From the NCBI GenBank assembly GCA_900545785.1, contig URAA01000050.1:1-9722 (forward strand): DNA of 9,722 nucleotides. Direction: 5' to 3'. Below are positions 1 through 6,194 of the stretch, in pieces; position 1 is the stretch's first letter, and each line of letters opens with the position of its first letter. The notes beneath the pieces are model-generated. The model was not told where the DNA came from and ran no database searches. It saw only the letters and a program-made list of their open reading frames with translations. This DNA is from an uncultured Dialister sp. GTDB taxonomy: Bacteria > Bacillota > Negativicutes > Veillonellales > Dialisteraceae. The position numbers and the translations under genes were made by a program.

Positions 1-14
1 TGCTCTTCCGATCT
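1..14. other. Sequencing adapter remnant (not genomic)
   Basis: The first 14 bases, TGCTCTTCCGATCT, are identical to the 3' end of the Illumina TruSeq read-2 adapter (GTGTGCTCTTCCGATCT). The leading T distinguishes it from the read-1 adapter, which ends ACGCTCTTCCGATCT. The bioA reading frame shows where the genome resumes: read in frame, bases 14-16 give TAA, but replacing the adapter T by a G gives GAA-CTG-GTG-GAA-GAC (E-L-V-E-D), the sequence expected in BioA at this point. The adapter ends in the T used for A-tailed ligation, so the junction is most likely between bases 14 and 15. Confidence 0.93.
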
Positions 15-226
15 AACTGGTGGAAGACAGAGAAACAAAGAAAGCATTCCCTTCCGAAAAAAGAGTGGGCTGGCATATTTTCCGCAAAGCTATGGATAAA
101 GGACTGGTGCTCCGTCCCATGGGAGATGTCATTTATTTCAATCCGCCTCTGAATATAAAGAAAAAAGATATAGATAAAGCCGTCAAAATTTGCAAAGAAG
201 CAGTGACGGAAGTTTTGGGAGAATAA
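15..226 (+). CDS. bioA: BioA C-terminus: adenosylmethionine-8-amino-7-oxononanoate aminotransferase (5' partial)
   Basis: This is the last ~70 codons of a class III PLP-dependent aminotransferase of the BioA type, which converts 8-amino-7-oxononanoate to 7,8-diaminononanoate using S-adenosylmethionine as amino donor in cytoplasmic biotin synthesis. Visible family features are the LVEDRETK segment, then KRVGWHIFRKAMDKG, then LRPMGDVIYFNPPLNI, which matches the conserved R-P-(L/M)-G-D-V-(I/V)-x-x-x-P-P-L end of BioA, followed by a closing helix and TAA at 224-226. The catalytic lysine and PLP-binding region lie upstream, outside the window. A GTG at base 20 could pass for a start but is an internal codon; the full protein should be about 450 residues. 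The in-frame TAA at 14-16 is created by adapter sequence and is not real. A strong terminator follows immediately, so bioA is the last gene of its transcript. Confidence 0.85.
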
Positions 227-227
227 A

Positions 228-317
228 AAAAGACCGTTTCCTTTCGGCGATTAAAACGACCCCCTGAAGTCGGAACAAAATTCTGACTTTCGGGGGTCAT
301 TTCATAGGCGGTCTTTT
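228..317. terminator. Bidirectional nested terminator between bioA and the response regulator
   Basis: There are two nested inverted repeats. The outer stem is AAAAGACCG (228-236) pairing perfectly with CGGTCTTTT (309-317). The inner stem is GACCCCC (258-264) pairing with GGGGGTC (292-298), extended by AAGTC (267-271) with GACTT (285-289). The T run on the right serves bioA (+ strand); the A run at 225-231 reads as a T run on the - strand and serves the convergent response regulator, which ends at 385. The bases between the outer stem and the regulator gene (318-384) are AT-rich and hold nothing I recognise. Confidence 0.8.
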
Positions 318-384
318 GTTTGGAAAATTTCATAACTTTATATTTATGAATCTTGATTTTGATAATTATAAAAAAATAAAATTA

Positions 385-1137
385 TCAGATACCGACGGCG
401 GTTTTAAAACTTTTGATGTAGTGCCTGGAAACGGGCACTTTTTCTTTCGGATAATGATTCATGGTCAGGAGCAGCGTGCCGTTGTCCTGTGTCTGTATTT
501 CTTCCACCATGGACAAATTGACGATATATCCTTTGTGAGTGCGGAAAAAACCGTGAGGCGACAGCAGATTTTCCGCATCTCGAAGTGTCATTTTCGATTG
601 GACGATGCCTTTGGTGGTATAGAAAAGAGAACTGTCCGATTTTTCCGTGGAAATCAAAATAATTTCTTGCCCGGGAGAAAGCATGACCGCTTTATCTTTT
701 GTCTGCAATGTGATTTTTTGCAAAGTGCCTGTGATTTCACCGGAAGTACGCTGCTGCATTTGAAGTTCCAAACTGTCCTGCAGCCGTCGGACGGCTTTTG
801 CGATCCGTTCTTCATCATAAGGTTTCAAAATATAATCGAAAGCTTCCAGTTCAAAAGCCTGAACGGCAAATTGGCTGTATCCCGTAGCGAAAACGATTTT
901 GACGGGACAGTTCATGGAAAGGATGGCTTTTGCCGCTTCCAGACCGTTCATGACGGGCATTTCAATATCTAAAAATACGATGTCCACATGAGGATGAGTC
1001 TGCAAAAAAGAAATGACTTCTTTGCCGTTGGCGCATTCTCCTACGACCCGGACTCCTTTCATAGAGGACAATTCATATATCAATTCGCCTCGGGCGGGCA
1101 ATTCATCATCGGCGACCAGAGCTTTGATTTCAATCAT
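385..1137 (-). CDS. LytT/BtsR-type response regulator (REC + LytTR DNA-binding domain)
   Basis: Cytoplasmic transcription regulator of 250 residues, the usual length for LytT/BtsR/YpdB. The receiver domain covers about residues 4-122: acidic pocket D10-D11-E12, phosphoacceptor D57 in VFLDIEMPVMNG, T85 in FATGYS, and K105 in YILKPYDEE. The LytTR DNA-binding domain covers about 140-250, with the typical FFRTHKGYIVNL segment (198-208) and VPVSRHYIKSFK near the end. The start ATG overlaps the kinase stop codon (ATGA, 1134-1137), and AAGGAGG lies 4 nt upstream inside the kinase gene, so kinase and regulator are translationally coupled. From known LytTR proteins, it should bind two direct repeats one helical period apart when phosphorylated; such a pair is present at 2878-2909. 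I infer madLM, and possibly mdcA, as targets. Orthology to BtsR versus YpdB versus LytR cannot be settled here, so no symbol is given. Confidence 0.93.
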   Translation of the reverse strand: MIEIKALVADDELPARGELIYELSSMKGVRVVGECANGKEVISFLQTHPHVDIVFLDIEMPVMNGLEAAKAILSMNCPVKIVFATGYSQFAVQAFELEAFDYILKPYDEERIAKAVRRLQDSLELQMQQRTSGEITGTLQKITLQTKDKAVMLSPGQEIILISTEKSDSSLFYTTKGIVQSKMTLRDAENLLSPHGFFRTHKGYIVNLSMVEEIQTQDNGTLLLTMNHYPKEKVPVSRHYIKSFKTAVGI

Positions 1138-2813
1138 GGAACCTCCTTATCTGCTTTTTCTTTTTCAACTTTGGGAATGTTCGCAAAAACGATGGTACCT
1201 TTTCCTTCTTTGCTCAGGATATGAAGGCCGCTTTTTTCTCCGAACATGGACATCAGACGCTGATGGACATTGATCAGGCCGATGTGATCTCTTCTTCGGT
1301 GATCCACGAGGAGATTTTTAAGTTTTCTTCGGGGAATGCCGATCCCCGTATCAATGACATAGATTTTATTATAGTCTTTATGCTCGATCAGTCCGACCCG
1401 TATTTTTCCGCCTTCCGCTTTTCCGAGGACGCCGTGAATGACCGCGTTTTCGACGAGAGGCTGAAGGAGAAGGGGCGGAATTTGGAGAGTCTCCATCATT
1501 TCTTTCGGAAAATCAAAACTTACATCGAGACGGTCGCTTAAACGGGCTCTTTCCAGACGGATATAGCAGTCAATGACATATATTTCTTCCGATAGAGAGA
1601 TCAGACTGGAAGGATTGCTCAGGCTGTGGCGGAAATAGTCGGATAAATATTTGATCAGCTTTCGTGCATTTTCCGGATCGCTTCGAATGTAGAAACTGAT
1701 CGTATTTAATGTGTTATATAAAAAATGAGGATTGATTTGTGCCTGCAAAGCTCGTATTTCCGCTTCGGCAAGGAGATTTTTTTCTTCTTTCAGTTGTTCA
1801 TATTCATAAATCGTTTCCACCACATGGCAGACGCCGTGGAGAAATTCTATACCCATCTTGGTAAAAGTATCACCTTTGCGTTTGGCGGCGATGATGTAGC
1901 CGACGACTTCATTTCTGCCCGTGACGGGAAGAGTCAGCAAATGAGGCATATTCGGCAAAGATTTTTGCAGTTTTAAGATGGCGATTTCCGCATCGCCCTG
2001 TGTTCTGTCGGAGTCCTTCTTATAGGCGGTGCGCGTATAGACTTGGCCCTTGTAGATAACCGCCGTCCATGTAAGAGAAGGGAGTGCGGAGGTGATGATT
2101 TCCGTAATCCTCGGGACGGTGAAATCTTTGAAACCGTCTCGCAAAGTGCCGAAAATCATATTGACCGTATGGAAGGCATTTTTTGTGGTTTCCGTTTTTT
2201 CCGAGTCTCTGATATGGGAAGATACGTCGAGAACGCTGATGAATATGGCGGCGGCTATCGTGTTGGTGATCAGAATAGGCATGGAAAGAGTGAATAAACC
2301 GCCGGGATCGGCAACCGTGTGAGGCCATGTGAGGAGGGCGAAGAAAGCCCAGAAGAGTATTTCTAAAATCAGGGCATAAAAGAAACTCCAGAACCAGATC
2401 CGCCTATGATGCGACTTCAGACGATTGGCAAGAAAACCGGCAGCAATGCCCTGAAGAATGGAAAGTCCGCCGTGGATATAGGAAGCTTCGGTACTGATAA
2501 AAAAGGCGCGGTGAAGACCGACGATCAGTCCCGTAACGGTTCCTACAACAGGACCGCCGATAAATCCGCCGATCATGATTCCGACGGCACGGAAGTTGAT
2601 GATTCCTCCTCCTGCTTCTACATTCCAGTAAGTACCGCAAATGCCCATGATTGAAAATAATACGGTAAAAATGGTCAGATGTCTCGGGGAGAAATACTTG
2701 GTGGTCAGGGAATCCCGAAATATGGCAGTCCTTGCAATCAGGAGCAAAAGCAAAAGAAAAATAGAGATTCCCAGCCAGATATGTTGGAGTCCTATGAGAA
2801 AAGTATTGTACAT
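1134..2813 (-). CDS. LytS/BtsS-type membrane sensor histidine kinase
   Basis: Sensor kinase of 559 residues, close to the 560-585 usual for LytS/BtsS/YpdA. Order of parts: a hydrophobic N-terminal region with about 6-7 membrane segments (roughly 10-28, 46-63, 75-101 as one or two, 115-130, 139-163, 173-196), forming a 5TM-5TMR_LYT sensor domain with the typical NFRAVG...GGPVVG...GLIVGLHR pattern; a GAF-like region (about 215-335); a His_kinase domain with phosphorylated H363 in QINPHFLYNTLN; and an ATPase domain with N-box N456 (PLVENAVIHG), G1 box DTGIGIP (488-494) and HIGLINVHQRL (510-520). R75 and R102 sit where, as I recall, BtsS uses two arginines to bind pyruvate, suggesting a small carboxylate ligand. 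GGAGG is placed 6 nt before the ATG. It is divergent from madLM and cotranscribed with the regulator, so I infer it senses malonate or a related acid. No protein start nearer the promoter is plausible. Confidence 0.93.
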   Translation of the reverse strand: MYNTFLIGLQHIWLGISIFLLLLLLIARTAIFRDSLTTKYFSPRHLTIFTVLFSIMGICGTYWNVEAGGGIINFRAVGIMIGGFIGGPVVGTVTGLIVGLHRAFFISTEASYIHGGLSILQGIAAGFLANRLKSHHRRIWFWSFFYALILEILFWAFFALLTWPHTVADPGGLFTLSMPILITNTIAAAIFISVLDVSSHIRDSEKTETTKNAFHTVNMIFGTLRDGFKDFTVPRITEIITSALPSLTWTAVIYKGQVYTRTAYKKDSDRTQGDAEIAILKLQKSLPNMPHLLTLPVTGRNEVVGYIIAAKRKGDTFTKMGIEFLHGVCHVVETIYEYEQLKEEKNLLAEAEIRALQAQINPHFLYNTLNTISFYIRSDPENARKLIKYLSDYFRHSLSNPSSLISLSEEIYVIDCYIRLERARLSDRLDVSFDFPKEMMETLQIPPLLLQPLVENAVIHGVLGKAEGGKIRVGLIEHKDYNKIYVIDTGIGIPRRKLKNLLVDHRRRDHIGLINVHQRLMSMFGEKSGLHILSKEGKGTIVFANIPKVEKEKADKEVP

Positions 2814-2877
2814 ATGTATCCTCCACTCTATGCAACGGTGTAAATCATAATTTTAAATGCATATATAAAAAGATTCA

Positions 2878-2909
2878 TTGCATCTTACAGGCCTATTTTT
2901 GCATCTTAC
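2878..2909. promoter_or_regulatory. Putative LytTR operator: 11-bp direct repeat, 21-bp period
   Basis: TTGCATCTTAC occurs at 2878-2888 and again, identically, at 2899-2909, giving a start-to-start distance of 21 bp, two turns of the helix. LytTR regulators are known to bind pairs of ~9-10 bp direct repeats with 21-22 bp period just upstream of the -35 region. The core GCATCTTAC resembles the E. coli YpdB half-site GGCATTTCAT as I recall it. The second repeat ends about 10 bp upstream of the weak -35 of the madL promoter. The adjacent divergent gene pair encodes a LytTR regulator. Seen directly: repeat and spacing. Inferred: the protein that binds it. Confidence 0.72.
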
Positions 2910-2919
2910 CGTAAAATCT

Positions 2920-2948
2920 ATTTCGAAACAAATCTATATAGATATAAT
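2920..2948 (+). promoter_or_regulatory. Probable activator-dependent madLM promoter
   Basis: A perfect -10 box TATAAT lies at 2943-2948. At the correct 16-17 bp spacing upstream there is only a poor -35 (ATTTCG 2920-2925 or TTTCGA 2921-2926). A consensus -10 with a poor -35 directly downstream of a candidate operator is typical of a promoter needing an activator. Transcription would start near 2955, giving a leader of about 125 nt before the madL ATG. A second, weaker candidate -10 is TATTAT at 3005-3010. Confidence 0.55.
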
Positions 2949-3079
2949 GAAACCAGAAAAGAAAAACATATAAATTTTTATGGATTCACGGTTTATATCT
3001 TCTGTATTATAACATGACTTCCGAAGAGGACCGGAAGGAATAAGAAGAGGGAAGTATTCAAAGAAAGGAATGATGAGAA

Positions 3080-3484
3080 ATGATTATTTACGGAGTTGCA
3101 CTTTTGGCAGGATGCTATATGGTGGGAAATTTAATCGGTGACATTCTGGGGCAGATTTTGGGCGTACAGGCCAACATCGGCGGTGTGGGATTTGCCATGC
3201 TTCTTCTGATCATTATTTCCACATGGGCACAGCAAAAAGGAATCATGAAAGCGCCGGAAGAACAGGGAATTAAGTTTTGGTCTGCTATGTACATACCGAT
3301 TGTAGTAGCCATGAGCTCCATTCAGAATGTGGCTGCCGCTTTGTCGGGCGGTATGGTTGCTTTGCTCGGAGGGGTCGTTGCGGTTGCTATCGGATTTTTG
3401 ATTATTCCTCTCCTTTCACCGAAGACAAAGGAAGAAAAACATGTTACACCCAAGCCCAGACTTGTTTTGAACAGCGGCAAGTAA
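3080..3484 (+). CDS. madL: Malonate transporter subunit MadL
   Basis: Small membrane protein of 134 residues, close to the family length, recognised as MadL, one of the two subunits of the MadLM malonate uptake system first described in the Malonomonas rubra malonate operon and also found in mdc operons. Four hydrophobic segments are visible (about 2-25, 33-50, 66-85, 88-112), followed by a charged, probably cytoplasmic tail (PKTKEEKH...). Recognisable stretches are MVGNLIGDILG near the N-terminus and IPIVVAMSSIQNV in the middle. The ATG at 3080 is preceded by AAAGGAA (3064-3070) at 9 nt spacing. madM follows after 41 nt on the same strand. MadL is thought to act only together with MadM, with Na+ or H+ coupling; the coupling ion cannot be read from this sequence. 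Confidence 0.88.
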   Translation: MIIYGVALLAGCYMVGNLIGDILGQILGVQANIGGVGFAMLLLIIISTWAQQKGIMKAPEEQGIKFWSAMYIPIVVAMSSIQNVAAALSGGMVALLGGVVAVAIGFLIIPLLSPKTKEEKHVTPKPRLVLNSGK

Positions 3485-3525
3485 TCGGAAGAAAGGGAAT
3501 CTGTTGAAAAGAGGAGGGAAATAAG

Positions 3526-4290
3526 ATGGAAATATTAAATACGGCAGTCAGCCTTTTTACAAAAAACGGCATGGTAGCATCCTTCATGATGCTCGGTATC
3601 ATCACATTTATTGCTTATAAAATCGGAAGCCTTACCAAGGGAAGAATCCACGGCAGTGCCATTGCCATATTCCTCGGTCTTGTACTTGCTTATTTCGGCG
3701 GTATCATGACGGGCGGAAGCAAGGGGATTTCCGATATTCCGTTGTTTGCCGGCATGGGACTTGTCGGCGGTGCGATGTTCAGAGATTTCGCCATCGTATC
3801 GACCGCATTCGGTGCCGATTTAAGAGAAATCAAAAAAATCGGCTGGAGAGGCGTGGCTTCTCTCTTGATCGGTGAATTTATCTGCCTTGTGGCAGGCATC
3901 GCCATTGCTTATCCGATGGGATATACCAGTGCGGTAGATCTGGTCACCATCGGTGCCGGTGTGGCAACTTTCGTCGTAGGCCCCGTTACGGGAGCAGCTC
4001 TCGGAGCATCTTCGGAAGTTATTGCCATCAGTATTGCCGCAGGGGTTGTCAAATCCGTTCTCGTTATGATTGTTACTCCTTTTGTTGCTAAACCGTTGGG
4101 AATCAATAATCCTCAGTCTGCCATGACTTTCGGCGGTATCATGGGAACCACTTCCGGAACGGCAGCAGGCATGGCCGCAGTCGACCCGAAACTCGTACCC
4201 TATGCTGCTATGACGGCTACCTTCTATACCGGTCTCGGATGCCTCTTATTCCCCTCTGTTTTCTACTTTGCAACACAGATGTTTTTCTAA
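3526..4290 (+). CDS. madM: Malonate transporter subunit MadM
   Basis: Large subunit of the MadLM malonate transporter, 254 residues, the usual family size, located in the inner membrane. It is very hydrophobic, with about 7-8 membrane segments (for instance 17-34, 43-61, 72-92, 110-130, 137-161, 165-188, 228-250) separated by short loops. Glycine-rich stretches such as FAGMGLVGGAMFRDFAIVS (74-92) and the late MTFGGIMGTTSGTAAGMAA (200-218) are characteristic. The start is supported by GGAGGG at 3513-3518, 7 nt before ATG. It follows madL in what looks like one transcript and is closed by a strong hairpin terminator at 4304-4344. Together with MadL it would bring malonate in for MdcA, encoded next. 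Confidence 0.9.
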   Translation: MEILNTAVSLFTKNGMVASFMMLGIITFIAYKIGSLTKGRIHGSAIAIFLGLVLAYFGGIMTGGSKGISDIPLFAGMGLVGGAMFRDFAIVSTAFGADLREIKKIGWRGVASLLIGEFICLVAGIAIAYPMGYTSAVDLVTIGAGVATFVVGPVTGAALGASSEVIAISIAAGVVKSVLVMIVTPFVAKPLGINNPQSAMTFGGIMGTTSGTAAGMAAVDPKLVPYAAMTATFYTGLGCLLFPSVFYFATQMFF

Positions 4291-4303
4291 AATGACAGGT
4301 GAG

Positions 4304-4344
4304 AAAAAAGCATTTACTTATGAAAAATCGGTAAATGCTTTTTT
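4304..4344 (+). terminator. Intrinsic terminator between madM and mdcA
   Basis: A perfect 14-bp inverted repeat, AAAAAAGCATTTAC (4304-4317) and GTAAATGCTTTTTT (4331-4344), with a 13-nt loop and a run of six T. It starts 13 nt after the madM stop. It should end most transcription from the madL promoter, so mdcA depends on read-through or on its own promoter. The A run on the left means it could also work on the other strand. Confidence 0.85.
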
Positions 4345-4378
4345 ATATAAAAAATACACTTCATTGATTAAACAGGTA

Positions 4379-4384
4379 TATAAT
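4379..4384 (+). promoter_or_regulatory. Candidate -10 of an mdcA promoter
   Basis: TATAAT at 4379-4384 lies 45 bp upstream of the mdcA ATG and downstream of the madM terminator. The -35 at 17 bp (ACACTT) is poor. An alternative is TTGATT (4364-4369) with TATATT (4389-4394) at an over-long 19 bp spacing. The region is very AT-rich, so chance matches are likely. I see no copy of the TTGCATCTTAC repeat here. Confidence 0.4.
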
Positions 4385-4429
4385 AGAATATATTGAATAT
4401 TATAGATATTTATAAGAAAGGATGAAGAC

Positions 4430-6103
4430 ATGTTAGAAATTAAGCCGAACAATAAAAACTGGAATACCCGGGGAGAAGACACTCTTGCCAGATTGAAAGC
4501 AGCAGCTCCTTTGGCCCGCGGTAAAATAGTCGATGCCAAAGATACGGCAGCCCTTTTGGAAGCGCTGCTTCGTCCGGGCGACAATGTCAATATTGAAGGA
4601 GACAATCAGAAACAGGCTGATTTTCTGGCAGCCGAACTTTGCAAAGTCGATCCTTCCAAAGTGCATGATCTTCATATGATCCAGTCCACCCTTTCCATTC
4701 CGGAACATCTGGATGTATTTGAAAAAGGAATTGCAAAGAAATTGGATTTTGCTTATGCGGGAAGTCAGGGGAAACGACTGGCAGGAATGGTGCAGGACGG
4801 CACTATCGAACTGGGAGCCATCCATACCTATTTGGAAATGTACAGCCGTTATTTCATTGATCTGATTCCGAGAGTTTCTCTTCTTGCTGCCGATGAGGCT
4901 GATGCAGAAGGAAATATTTATACCGGCTATTCTACGGAAGATACTCCTGCCATTGCGGAAGCGACCAAATTCAATCAGGGGATCGTCATCGTTCAGGTGA
5001 ATAAACTGGTGGATAAAGTATCCCGTGTGGATATTCCTGCCGGCTGGGTGGATTTCGTCATTGAAAGTCCGAAACCTTATCTTTTAAATCCTCTCTTCAC
5101 CCGTGATCCTGCCAAAATCGGTGACGAAAGAGTATTGAAAGCCATGATGGCAATCAAAGGAATTTACGGTGAATACGGCGTGCAGGTACTGAACCACGGT
5201 GTCGGTTACGATACGAGCGCCATCGAACTGATTCTTCCCACCTTCGGTGAAAGTCTTGGACTTCGTGGAAAAATCTGCAGACACTGGGTTCTGAATCCTC
5301 ATCCGACCATGATCCCCGCCATCGAAACAGGTTGGGCGGAAAATCTCTATCCTTTCGGTTCCGAAGTGGGAATGGAAGAGTACATTAAAGCAAGACCGGA
5401 TGTATTCCCCATCGGCCCTGACGGCACCATGAGATCCAACCGTGCTTTCGCACAGGCGGCAGGCCATTATGCGGCAGATATGTTCATCGGCTCCACCATG
5501 CAGATCGACAGATACGGCAATTCTTCCACGGCAACAAAGAACAATGTGGCAGGTTTCGGCGGTGCTCCGAATATGGGCTGCGATGCAAAAGGACGCCGTC
5601 ATGTGACGGAAGCTTGGTTCAAGTGCGGAAGCGAAGTGTCCAACCGTATGGAACTGACCGGCGAATGCAACCGCGGCAAGAAATTGGTCGTTCAGGTGAT
5701 CACCACCGTCTCCGAAAAAGGTTTCCCCGGATTTGTTCAAGAACTGGATGCTCTTCAGCTCAAGAAAAATGCAGGGCTTGATCTGGAACCGGTCATGATT
5801 TATTCCGATGACCTGACTCATATCGTTTCAGAAGTAGGTATCGCTTATCTCCATAAATGTGCCAATATGGAAGAAAGAATGAATGCCATTCGTGCCGTAG
5901 CAGGCAAGACGGAAGTAGGCAAGCTGGAAGATCCGGCAGAAACTTTGAAACTCAGAAAAGCAGGAATTGTGAAATTGCCGGAAGATTTGGGCATTGATAC
6001 ATCAAAGGCAACGAGAGAACTGCTGGCAGCAAAGAATATGAAAGATCTGGTTGACTGGTCCGGCGGCCTTTATAATCCGCCTGCGAAATTCCGCAACTGG
6101 TAA
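4430..6103 (+). CDS. mdcA: Malonate decarboxylase alpha subunit / acetyl-ACP (CoA):malonate transferase MdcA
   Basis: Cytoplasmic enzyme of 557 residues, matching the ~550-residue MdcA/MadA family. In the full malonate decarboxylase this subunit swaps acetate for malonate on the thiol of the carrier subunit; isolated MdcA is also reported to have CoA-transferase activity. It belongs to the CoA-transferase-like fold and appears full length. Recognisable stretches are NWNTRGEDTLARL (10-22), the TRDPAKIGDERV region (224-235), HGVGYDTSAIELILPTFGE (256-274), CRHWVLNPHPTMIPAIE (283-299), the glycine-rich GFGGAPNMGCDAKGRRH (375-391) and the C-terminal DWSGGLYNPPAKFRNW (542-557). The start has AAAGGA (4417-4422) 7 nt upstream. 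It follows madLM but behind a terminator. Unusually, no carrier-protein (mdcC), decarboxylase (mdcD/mdcE) or prosthetic-group (mdcB/mdcG) gene follows; the next gene is on the other strand. Confidence 0.92.
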   Translation: MLEIKPNNKNWNTRGEDTLARLKAAAPLARGKIVDAKDTAALLEALLRPGDNVNIEGDNQKQADFLAAELCKVDPSKVHDLHMIQSTLSIPEHLDVFEKGIAKKLDFAYAGSQGKRLAGMVQDGTIELGAIHTYLEMYSRYFIDLIPRVSLLAADEADAEGNIYTGYSTEDTPAIAEATKFNQGIVIVQVNKLVDKVSRVDIPAGWVDFVIESPKPYLLNPLFTRDPAKIGDERVLKAMMAIKGIYGEYGVQVLNHGVGYDTSAIELILPTFGESLGLRGKICRHWVLNPHPTMIPAIETGWAENLYPFGSEVGMEEYIKARPDVFPIGPDGTMRSNRAFAQAAGHYAADMFIGSTMQIDRYGNSSTATKNNVAGFGGAPNMGCDAKGRRHVTEAWFKCGSEVSNRMELTGECNRGKKLVVQVITTVSEKGFPGFVQELDALQLKKNAGLDLEPVMIYSDDLTHIVSEVGIAYLHKCANMEERMNAIRAVAGKTEVGKLEDPAETLKLRKAGIVKLPEDLGIDTSKATRELLAAKNMKDLVDWSGGLYNPPAKFRNW

Positions 6104-6131
6104 GAGAAATAAAAATATAATATGAAATGAT

Positions 6132-6174
6132 AAAAACCTCGTACGTTTCCATTACAGAAGCGGCCGAGGTTTTT
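6132..6174. terminator. Bidirectional terminator between mdcA and the phosphoethanolamine transferase gene
   Basis: AAAAACCTCG (6132-6141) pairs perfectly with CGAGGTTTTT (6165-6174) around a 23-nt loop. The right arm ends in five T for mdcA on the + strand, and the left arm's A run reads as T on the - strand for the convergent gene ending at 6195. It makes mdcA the last gene of its transcript. Confidence 0.82.
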
Positions 6175-6194
6175 GATTGAAAGAATGATCATTT

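Noticed and set aside
20..226. A complete 68-residue small protein starting at GTG 20
   Set aside because: The sequence matches the BioA C-terminus, and the stop upstream is produced by adapter bases; the gene is truncated, not small.
228..317. Nested stems after bioA as a possible small RNA or riboswitch
   Set aside because: Position between two convergent genes with A/T runs on both outer arms is fully explained by a bidirectional terminator.
316..972. 218-residue open frame on the + strand
   Set aside because: It lies antisense over the response regulator, has no ribosome binding site or family resemblance, and is explained by codon use of the real gene with clear REC and LytTR motifs.
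2404..2835. 143-residue open frame on the - strand overlapping the kinase N-terminus
   Set aside because: Other frame of the same strand as the kinase; Arg/His/Tyr-rich nonsense composition, while the kinase frame has a good start and membrane segments.
5084..5821. 245-residue open frame on the - strand inside mdcA
   Set aside because: Antisense shadow of a highly recognisable MdcA sequence; His/Cys/Phe-rich composition without any coherent domain.
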